From JBFHRB01 sp041591915 (GTDB lineage: Bacteria > Actinomycetota > Nitriliruptoria > Nitriliruptorales > Nitriliruptoraceae), in NCBI GenBank assembly GCA_041591915.1, contig JBFHRB010000180.1:1-6946 (forward strand): a stretch of 6,946 nt of DNA, written 5' to 3'. A program made the position numbers and the translations under genes. Below the pieces are notes generated by a model. That model saw only the letters and a list, made by a program, of their open reading frames with translations. It ran no database searches and had not been told where the DNA came from. Shown piece after piece: positions 1-4,899 of the stretch; position 1 is the first letter of the stretch, and each line of letters starts with the position of its first letter.

Positions 1-43
1 CGCGGGCGGGGGGCGACCCTACCGCTGACGCGGCGTTGCGCGG

Positions 44-1096
44 TCAGTCGGTTGCGTCGTCGAACAGCGATGGTGCACCGGCCACGACGCCTGGTGGGGC
101 CGCCACCCCGAGGTGCTGGTAGGCCGCCAGCGTCGCGATCCGTCCTCGCGGGGTCCGCTGCAGCAGCCCCTCCTGGATCAGGAACGGCTCGACGGCGTCC
201 TCCACCGTGTCCGGCTCCTCACCGATGGCCGTCGCCAGCGTGGCCAGGCCCACCGGGCCACCGACGAAGCGCTCGACGACCGCCGACAGCACTCGGCGGT
301 CCAGCGCGTCGAGACCGCGCTCGTCCACGTCGAACACCTCGAGCGCCGCCTTGGCGACGTCGCGATCGACGGCCCCTTCCCGCTCGACCTCCGCGAAGTC
401 GCGCACGCGCCGCAGCAGCCGGTTCGCGATGCGGGGCGTGCCGCGCGACCGCCGCGCGATCTCGACCGCCCCGTCCCCGTCGATGCCGATCCCCAACAGT
501 GCGGCGGAACGGCCGACGATCGTCGTCAGGTCGTCCGGGCCGTAGTAGTCGAGGTGCGCGGAGAACCCGAACCGGTCGCGCAGCGGCGAGGTGAGCAGGC
601 CCGTGCGCGTCGTCGCCCCGACGAGCGTGAAGCGCGGCAGGTCGAGCCGGATGGACCGTGCGCCGGGCCCCTTGCCGACCACGATGTCGAGCTGGAAGTC
701 CTCCATCGCCGGGTACAGGACCTCCTCGACGGCGCGCGGCAACCGGTGGATCTCGTCGACGAACAGGACGTCACCGGGCTCGAGGTTGGTGAGGATGGCG
801 GCGAGGTCGCCGGGCCGTTCGAGGGCGGGACCGCTCGTGGCGCGGAACGCGGTCTGGAGCTCGGTGGCGATGATGGCCGCGAGCGTGGTCTTGCCGAGGC
901 CCGGCGGCCCGCTGAGCAGGACGTGGTCGGCCGGCTGTGCGCGGCCGATGGCGCCCTGCAGCACGAGGTCGAGCTGGCGGCGGACGCGCGGCTGGCCGAC
1001 GAACTCCCCGAGGCGCCGCGGGCGCAGGCTGGCGTCGTCGCGCTCCTCCCCCGGCAGGACCCGGGTCGTCAGGACCTCGTCCTCGACGGCGTCCAT
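44..1096 (-). CDS. ruvB: Holliday junction branch migration ATPase RuvB
   Basis: RuvB is the hexameric AAA+ motor that, with RuvA, drives branch migration of Holliday junctions in recombinational repair. The 350-residue product has the usual family length and all expected motifs: Walker A GPPGLGKT (63-70), Walker B with DEIH (114-117), sensor 1 GATTR (160-164), the arginine finger in PLRDRFG (R173), and sensor 2 in GTPRIAN (R222). A winged-helix DNA-binding domain follows from about residue 258 to 335. The ATG shares one base with the ruvA stop codon (TGATG), so translation is probably coupled to ruvA; the ribosome site is weak (GGGGCG). It is the last visible gene of a ruvC-ruvA-ruvB operon and should share the SOS control seen ahead of ruvC. 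The tail ends in SLFDDATD, beyond the winged helix. Identification is secure. Confidence 0.98.
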   Translation of the reverse strand: MDAVEDEVLTTRVLPGEERDDASLRPRRLGEFVGQPRVRRQLDLVLQGAIGRAQPADHVLLSGPPGLGKTTLAAIIATELQTAFRATSGPALERPGDLAAILTNLEPGDVLFVDEIHRLPRAVEEVLYPAMEDFQLDIVVGKGPGARSIRLDLPRFTLVGATTRTGLLTSPLRDRFGFSAHLDYYGPDDLTTIVGRSAALLGIGIDGDGAVEIARRSRGTPRIANRLLRRVRDFAEVEREGAVDRDVAKAALEVFDVDERGLDALDRRVLSAVVERFVGGPVGLATLATAIGEEPDTVEDAVEPFLIQEGLLQRTPRGRIATLAAYQHLGVAAPPGVVAGAPSLFDDATD

Positions 1097-1704
1097 CAGT
1101 TCGCCCCGGCGAAGCTGAGGTTGCGCAGGGCCTGCTTGAGCAGGTCGCCGACCTCACCGGCGGCATCGAGGCCGGCCGTCGCGAGCTGGGTCTCGCTGGC
1201 GGAGTAGCCGAGCTGGCGGAGCGCCGCCCGGACCTCGGCCATCGCGTCGACGGGGACCGCCCCGGCCGCCGCGCCATCCAGCCCGACCTCTGCCAGGGCG
1301 AGGCCACCGAGCTTCTCGCCGAGCTCGAGCACGAGCCGCTGGGCCGACTTCTTGCCGATGCCCGGGATGTCGCACAGGGCCGCGACGTCGCCCTCGACGA
1401 TCGCGTTGCGCAGTGCCGGTGGCGACATGGTCGACAGCGCGGCGAGCGCCAGCTTGGGGCCCACGCCCGACGCGGTGAGCAGCGCACCGAACAGGTCACG
1501 CGCGACGGCGTCGGGGAAGCCGTACAGCGTCATGGCGTCCTCGCGAACGACCAGCGTGGTGTGCAGCTCGACCGGCTGCCCGCGGGGCGGCACGCGATCG
1601 GCGAGCGAGGTGGGCACGTGCACGAGGTAGCCGACACCCCCGACGTCGACGACGACGTGGTCGGTGGCGCGGGCGGCGACGTCACCGCGGAGAAGGGCGA
1701 TCAC
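1096..1704 (-). CDS. ruvA: Holliday junction DNA-binding protein RuvA
   Basis: RuvA binds four-way junctions as a tetramer or octamer and loads RuvB. The product is 202 residues, normal for the family. Domain I (about 1-65) is an OB fold and carries the acidic pin E55-D56, which in E. coli RuvA occupies the same positions and holds the strands apart. Domain II has two helix-hairpin-helix motifs, GVGPK (80-84) and GIGKK (115-119), which contact the DNA backbone. Domain III (about 154-202) is the RuvB-binding module, joined by an Ala/Gly-rich linker. I chose the GTG at 1704 because it begins the family's usual N-terminus (IALLRG) and has a strong GGAGGT ribosome site five bases upstream. The start overlaps the ruvC stop by four bases (GTGA). 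The frame stays open far upstream through ruvC and yebC, but this is a high-GC artefact and not a fusion. Confidence 0.97.
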   Translation of the reverse strand: MIALLRGDVAARATDHVVVDVGGVGYLVHVPTSLADRVPPRGQPVELHTTLVVREDAMTLYGFPDAVARDLFGALLTASGVGPKLALAALSTMSPPALRNAIVEGDVAALCDIPGIGKKSAQRLVLELGEKLGGLALAEVGLDGAAAGAVPVDAMAEVRAALRQLGYSASETQLATAGLDAAGEVGDLLKQALRNLSFAGAN

Positions 1705-2357
1705 GTGGGACCTCCGGGGGTGGGGCGTCGTGGCGTGTCGGTCGACGCCGCGATGCGGACGTTGGGTCGGTCGAGCACGGCCTCCCAGCCGCCTCGGGAG
1801 GAGGCCCGCGCGGCGGCCGTGGCCTCGGCGAGCGCGGACGACGCCGCGGTCGCCGGCCCGGCTGCGGCAGCCAGGCGCGCGCGCAGCAGGTGGGTGAGCG
1901 CGATGGCCAGGGCGTCGGCGACGTCCGCCGGGCTGGGCACCGCCTCGAGCGCCAGCTGCGCCTTCACCATCCGGCCGACGGCGTCCTTGTCGGCGCTGCC
2001 GTACCCGGCCACGGTCGACTTGACCTCGTTGGGGCTGTAGCTCTCGACGGGGACCCCCGCCTGGGCCGCGGCGAGCAGCGCGATGCCGGCCGCCTGCCCG
2101 ACCCCCATCGCCGTCCGGACGTTGCGCGAGAACAGGACCCGCTCGACCGCCACGGCGTCGGGCCGGAAGCGCTCGATCGCGGCGGCGATGGCCTCGTGCA
2201 GCTGCACCAGGCGCTGCGCCGTCACCTCGGCCGTCGGCGTCGTCACGAGCTGCTGGTGGACGAGGCGCGGGCGCGCCGGCGGGCCGTCGACCACGCCGAT
2301 GCCGCACCGAGTCAGCCCGGGGTCGATCCCGAGCACGCGGAGGTCCCTCGCGGCCAT
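1701..2357 (-). CDS. ruvC: Holliday junction resolvase RuvC with a long C-terminal tail
   Basis: RuvC is the dimeric RNase H-fold endonuclease that cuts Holliday junctions symmetrically. With the ATG at 2357 the product is 218 residues. The catalytic acidic residues are all present: D12 in GIDPG, E72 in VERVLF, and D145 and D148 in ADVADALAIALTH, matching D7, E66, D138 and D141 of the E. coli enzyme. The nuclease core ends near residue 165; RuvC is usually about 160-190 residues, so roughly 50 further residues are extra. They are Ala-rich and then contain SSRGGWEAVL and a Pro/Arg end. An in-frame GTG at 2366 would add three residues. Neither start has a clear ribosome site, and a -10-like element lies just upstream, so initiation may be leaderless. 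Its stop overlaps the ruvA start by four bases. A LexA-type operator covers the start codon. Confidence 0.96.
   Translation of the reverse strand: MAARDLRVLGIDPGLTRCGIGVVDGPPARPRLVHQQLVTTPTAEVTAQRLVQLHEAIAAAIERFRPDAVAVERVLFSRNVRTAMGVGQAAGIALLAAAQAGVPVESYSPNEVKSTVAGYGSADKDAVGRMVKAQLALEAVPSPADVADALAIALTHLLRARLAAAAGPATAASSALAEATAAARASSRGGWEAVLDRPNVRIAASTDTPRRPTPGGPT
1710..1715 (-). promoter_or_regulatory. Shine-Dalgarno site for ruvA
   Basis: On the minus strand this reads GGAGGT, a near-ideal match to the 16S rRNA anti-Shine-Dalgarno sequence. It lies five bases before the GTG at 1704, inside the last codons of ruvC. It fixes the ruvA start. RuvA can therefore recruit its own ribosomes as well as take them from ruvC by the GTGA overlap. 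Confidence 0.8.
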
Positions 2358-2372
2358 CGAACACACGTTCGT
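2357..2372 (-). promoter_or_regulatory. LexA (SOS) operator at the ruvC start
   Basis: The plus strand reads TCGAACACACGTTCGT. Its inner 14 bases (2358-2371) match the Gram-positive LexA/DinR consensus CGAACRNRYGTTCG at every position. The full 16 bases match the mycobacterial form TCGAAC-N4-GTTCGA at 11 of 12 defined bases. The site overlaps the ruvC start codon (ATG at 2357, or GTG at 2366) and directly follows a -10-like element, so a bound repressor would cover the likely transcription start. LexA control of ruvC is known in mycobacteria. I infer that DNA damage induces the ruvCAB operon here. The same motif was not seen in the other gaps of the window. Confidence 0.85.
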
Positions 2373-2373
2373 G

Positions 2374-2402
2374 ACCGTAGCACCCGGGTGGGACTCCGCC
2401 GA
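2374..2402 (-). promoter_or_regulatory. possible ruvCAB promoter
   Basis: The minus strand has TACGGT at 2379-2374, fitting the actinobacterial -10 pattern TAnnnT. Seventeen bases further upstream is TCGGCG (2402-2397), which matches TTGACA at only three of six bases. Transcription would begin near 2366-2367, at or one base before the alternative GTG start of ruvC and within the LexA operator. The match is weak taken alone; its support comes from the position between a hairpin and an operator. Confidence 0.4.
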
Positions 2403-2420
2403 GGAAGTGCCCCCACCGGG
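2383..2420 (-). terminator. hairpin directly after yebC, possible terminator
   Basis: On the minus strand CCCGGTGGG (2420-2412) pairs with CCCACCCGGG (2392-2383) with one bulged base. Inside it ACTTCC (2408-2403) pairs with GGAGT (2397-2393), again with one bulge, around a five-base loop TCGGC. Three unpaired bases separate the two helices on the left side. The structure begins on the base after the yebC stop codon. No run of T follows, as is common for actinobacterial hairpins, so it could be a weak terminator or an mRNA 3'-end stabiliser. It separates yebC from the SOS-type control region of ruvC and also overlaps the possible -35 region. Confidence 0.55.
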
Positions 2421-3185
2421 TCAGGCGTCGGCGGAGGCCTCGTCCATCACGTCGTCGGCGATGTCGAAGTTCGCGTAGACGTCCTGCACGTCGTCGAGGT
2501 CGTCCAGGAGGTCGAGCAGGCGCAGGATCTTCTTCGCCTCGGCCACGTCCGCAACCGGGATGCTCGTCGACGGCACGAGGGGCGAGGACGCCTCCCGCAC
2601 GACCAGGCCCGCGGCCTCGAACGCCTTGCGCAGCGTGCTGCGCTCCCCCGGGTCGCACCACGCGACCATGGTCTCGCCCTGGTCCTCGAGGTCCTCGAGG
2701 CCGTGCTCCATGCCCGCGAGCATGGCCTCCTCCTCGTCGACCCCCTCGGCGGCGAGGACGATCTGGCCACGGCGGCTGAAGAGGTACGCGACCGAGCCGG
2801 GGTCCGCGAGCGAGCCTCCGACCTTGGTGAAGGCCTGGCGGACGTCGGACGCGGTGCGGTTCTTGTTGTCCGTCAGGCACTCGACGAGCACGGCCACCCC
2901 GCCGGGCGCGTAGCCCTCGTACGTCACGGGCGTGTACGCGACCCCGTCGTCGAGCTCACCCGCGCCGCGCTTGGCGGCACGCTCGATGTTGTCCTTCGGC
3001 ACGGAGGCGTCGCGGGCACGCTGGATGGCGTCGGCCAGGGACGGGCTCGCCGCGGGGTCCGACGTCCCGGACTCGCGTGCGGCGACCTCCACCTGTCGGA
3101 CGAGCTTGCCGAAGAGCTTGCCGCGAGCGGCGTCGTTCGCGCCCTTCTTGCGCTTGATCGTCGCCCATTTGCTGTGGCCGGACAT
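2421..3185 (-). CDS. yebC: YebC/TACO1 family protein
   Basis: This is a member of the conserved YebC/PmpR/TACO1 family. Members were long annotated as transcriptional regulators; recent work links them to translation, where they help ribosomes through difficult sequences such as proline runs, as the mitochondrial homologue TACO1 does for COX1. The product is 254 residues, the usual length. It starts with the signature MSGHSKWATIKRKKGANDAA, continues with the Arg/Lys-rich helical first domain (to about residue 80), contains YEGYAPGG (89-96) and TDNKNRT (105-111), and ends with an acidic segment (LLDLLDDLDDVQDVY, 223-237). The ATG at 3185 gives the exact family N-terminus, and GGAG lies six bases upstream. 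It sits between pdxT and ruvC; being next to ruvC is widespread in bacteria. A hairpin follows its stop codon. Confidence 0.95.
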   Translation of the reverse strand: MSGHSKWATIKRKKGANDAARGKLFGKLVRQVEVAARESGTSDPAASPSLADAIQRARDASVPKDNIERAAKRGAGELDDGVAYTPVTYEGYAPGGVAVLVECLTDNKNRTASDVRQAFTKVGGSLADPGSVAYLFSRRGQIVLAAEGVDEEEAMLAGMEHGLEDLEDQGETMVAWCDPGERSTLRKAFEAAGLVVREASSPLVPSTSIPVADVAEAKKILRLLDLLDDLDDVQDVYANFDIADDVMDEASADA

Positions 3186-3219
3186 CGAGGCTCCAGGTGC
3201 CGAGTGGATCGACCGCGGA

Positions 3220-3245
3220 GGGTACCGACGCCTCTGTCGCGACCC
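3220..3245 (-). other. imperfect hairpin between pdxT and yebC
   Basis: On the minus strand GGGTCGCGAC (3245-3236) faces GTCGGTACCC (3229-3220) across a six-base loop. It forms two four-base-pair helices separated by a two-by-two internal loop. It starts 11 bases after the pdxT stop and has no T-run. It may be a weak terminator or processing site between pdxST and yebC, but hairpins of this quality are frequent by chance in DNA this GC-rich. Confidence 0.25.
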
Positions 3246-3256
3246 GGTGACGCCGC

Positions 3257-3919
3257 TCAGTCGCCGCGCGCTGCCCGGACCATCTCGACGAACCGCGCGT
3301 GCAGTCGGTCGTCACCGGTGACCTCGGGGTGGAAGGCCGCCGCGAGGACCTGGCCACGGGCCACGATGACGGGGCGTCCCGCCACCTCGGCGAGCACCTC
3401 GATGTCGTCGGCCAGCACGGCCTCGACCCACGGCGCGCGGATGAACGAGACGTCCATCGGGCCGCCCTCGATCCCGTCGATCTCGAGGCGGACGTCGAAG
3501 GAGTCCACCTGCCGGCCGAAGGCGTTGCGGCGCGTTCGGAGCTCGAGGACTGCGAGCAACGGCTGCTCGCGCTCCTGGTCGAGCTCCGTGGACAGCAGGA
3601 TCATGCCGGCGCAGGTCCCGAACGCCGGCAGGCCCTCCAGGATGAGCTTGCGCAGCGGTTCGAGGAGGTCGAACCGAGCGAGCAGCTTCCCGATGGTCGT
3701 GCTCTCGCCACCCGGGATGACGATGCCGTCCACCGACTCGAGCTGCTCGCGGGTCTTGACCGGGACCGCGTTCGCGCCGCAACGCCACAGCGCGCGCAGG
3801 TGTTCGAGCACGTCCCCCTGCAGCGCGAGGACGCCGATGGTCGGGGCGCCCTCGGGCAGCTCCGGCGGGGCCTCGCGGCCGACGAGCCGCTCGCCCGGGA
3901 CCCAGCCGCGGCTCGTCAC
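3257..3919 (-). CDS. pdxT: pyridoxal 5'-phosphate synthase glutaminase subunit PdxT
   Basis: PdxT hydrolyses glutamine and channels the ammonia to PdxS in the twelve-plus-twelve PLP synthase complex. The class I glutamine amidotransferase fold is clear: IGVLALQGDV (28-37), the PGGEST oxyanion region (69-74), the nucleophile C103 in GTCAGM, the conserved RNAFGRQ (131-137), and the His/Glu pair in HPE (H197, E199). The only in-frame start compatible with these is the GTG at 3919, which overlaps the pdxS stop by four bases (GTGA), giving 220 residues. This leaves about 26 residues before the fold begins, whereas most PdxT proteins start almost directly at it. The extension therefore looks real or reflects an unusual start codon inside. 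The ribosome site is poor, so expression probably depends on coupling to pdxS, suiting a fixed subunit ratio. Confidence 0.96.
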   Translation of the reverse strand: MTSRGWVPGERLVGREAPPELPEGAPTIGVLALQGDVLEHLRALWRCGANAVPVKTREQLESVDGIVIPGGESTTIGKLLARFDLLEPLRKLILEGLPAFGTCAGMILLSTELDQEREQPLLAVLELRTRRNAFGRQVDSFDVRLEIDGIEGGPMDVSFIRAPWVEAVLADDIEVLAEVAGRPVIVARGQVLAAAFHPEVTGDDRLHARFVEMVRAARGD

Positions 3920-4806
3920 CAGCCGCGGTCCGCGTACTTCTGGTCGGGCGGGAGCGTGTCGATGTTGATGCCGACCATCGCCTCGCCGAGTCCCCGCGAG
4001 ACCTTCGCGATGACCGACGGGTCCTCGAAGTGCGTGGTCGCTTCGACGATCGCGCGAGCGCGGGCCTCGGGGTTGCCGGACTTGAAGATCCCGGACCCGA
4101 CGAAGACGCCGTCCGCACCGAGCTGCATCATCATCGCGGCGTCGGCCGGCGTGGCGATGCCGCCCGCGGTGAACAGCACGACCGGGAGACGCCCCGTCTC
4201 GGCGACCTCGCGGACGAGGTCGACCGGCGCACGGTGCTCCTTGGCCGCGGCGTAGAGCTCGGTCTCGTCCATCGTCGCGAGCTTGCGGATCTCGCCCGTG
4301 ATCGAACGCATGTGGCGCGTGGCCTCGACGACGTTGCCGGTGCCGGCCTCGCCCTTCGACCGGATCATCGCGGCACCCTCGGCCAGGCGCCGCAGCGCCT
4401 CGCCCAGGTTGGTGGCGCCGCAGACGAACGGGACGTCGAACTGCCACTTGTCGATGTGGTGGGCCTCGTCGGCGGGGGTCAGCACCTCGGACTCGTCGAC
4501 GTAGTCGACCCCGAGCGACTGCAGGACCTGGGCCTCGACGAAGTGCCCGATCCGGGCCTTGGCCATGACCGGGATCGACACGGCCTCGATGATGCCGTCG
4601 ATCATGTCCGGGTCGCTCATGCGGGAGACACCGCCGTCGCGGCGGATGTCGGCCGGGACGCGCTCGAGCGCCATGACGGCGACGGCCCCGGCCTCCTCGG
4701 CGATCTTCGCCTGTTCGGGGGTCACGACGTCCATGATGACGCCGCCCTTGAGCATGTCGGCCAGCCCACGCTTGACGCGGTAGGTGCCGGTGGTCTTCTC
4801 GGTCAT
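3916..4806 (-). CDS. pdxS: pyridoxal 5'-phosphate synthase subunit PdxS
   Basis: PdxS (Pdx1/SNZ) condenses ribose 5-phosphate, glyceraldehyde 3-phosphate and ammonia from PdxT into pyridoxal 5'-phosphate. This is the DXP-independent vitamin B6 route used by actinobacteria. The 296-residue product is full length and strongly conserved. It is a TIM barrel with an N-terminal helix (VKRGLADMLKGGVIMDV, 11-27). The two catalytic lysines are K83 in MAKARIGH, which binds the pentose, and K151 in IRSKGEAGTGN, which swings the intermediate. D26 corresponds to the catalytic aspartate D24 of B. subtilis. The family signature spans LPVVLFTAGGIATPADAA (207-224). The C-terminus ends in RGW as is usual. The ATG at 4806 gives the standard N-terminus; AAGG about ten bases upstream is a weak, distant ribosome site. 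It is the first gene of a two-gene pdxST unit with a 93-base structured leader. Confidence 0.98.
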   Translation of the reverse strand: MTEKTTGTYRVKRGLADMLKGGVIMDVVTPEQAKIAEEAGAVAVMALERVPADIRRDGGVSRMSDPDMIDGIIEAVSIPVMAKARIGHFVEAQVLQSLGVDYVDESEVLTPADEAHHIDKWQFDVPFVCGATNLGEALRRLAEGAAMIRSKGEAGTGNVVEATRHMRSITGEIRKLATMDETELYAAAKEHRAPVDLVREVAETGRLPVVLFTAGGIATPADAAMMMQLGADGVFVGSGIFKSGNPEARARAIVEATTHFEDPSVIAKVSRGLGEAMVGINIDTLPPDQKYADRGW

Positions 4807-4836
4807 CGGATCGCTGCCTTGCTGCGCCTCAGGGGA

Positions 4837-4889
4837 CGTTCGGAGCCGGAGGTGTGCGCGGCCGACGGGCGCCGCGCGTGTCCCGAACG
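4837..4889 (-). other. nested inverted repeats in the pdxS leader
   Basis: In the 93 bases between the DUF3048 gene and pdxS, the minus strand can form an outer seven-base-pair helix, CGTTCGG (4889-4883) with CCGAACG (4843-4837). It encloses an inner seven-base-pair helix, GCGCGGC (4877-4871) with GCCGCGC (4862-4856), around an eight-base loop. A competing pairing of GGGAC with GTCCC is also possible. It could be the terminator of the lipoprotein gene, a structured 5' leader of pdxS, or a chance effect of high GC. I recognise no known riboswitch. Confidence 0.35.
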
Positions 4890-4899
4890 AGGGTACTGG

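Noticed and set aside
1..43. Possible terminator or next gene after ruvB
   Set aside because: Only a four-base-pair CCGC/GCGG hairpin is present, with no T-run and no coding frame that can be judged at this length.
1096..2880. The ruvA frame staying open upstream to 2880, as if a 594-residue fusion
   Set aside because: The upstream part is the shadow of ruvC and yebC. RuvA has a proper GTG start and strong ribosome site at 1704.
3657..3675. Inverted repeat GGTTCG-N7-CGAACC resembling an operator
   Set aside because: It lies inside pdxT, where it encodes the conserved RFDLLEPL segment. Its arms are in the opposite order to a LexA box and the spacing is wrong.
1890..3968. A 692-codon plus-strand open frame across yebC, ruvC and pdxT
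   Set aside because: It lies opposite three well-conserved genes, and its product is low-complexity Arg/Gly/Asp/Leu-rich sequence with no recognisable domain. Long antisense frames are expected in DNA this GC-rich.
3257..4447. The pdxT frame extending into pdxS as a 396-residue product
   Set aside because: The upstream part is a shadow of pdxS with Arg/Gly-rich composition. The GTG at 3919 gives a normal coupled start.
4890..4895. TACCCT -10-like element before pdxS (also at 3219-3224 before yebC)
   Set aside because: Each fits TAnnnT, but I found no acceptable -35 sequence at the right distance. The yebC copy is also part of a hairpin arm. Six-base matches alone are too common.
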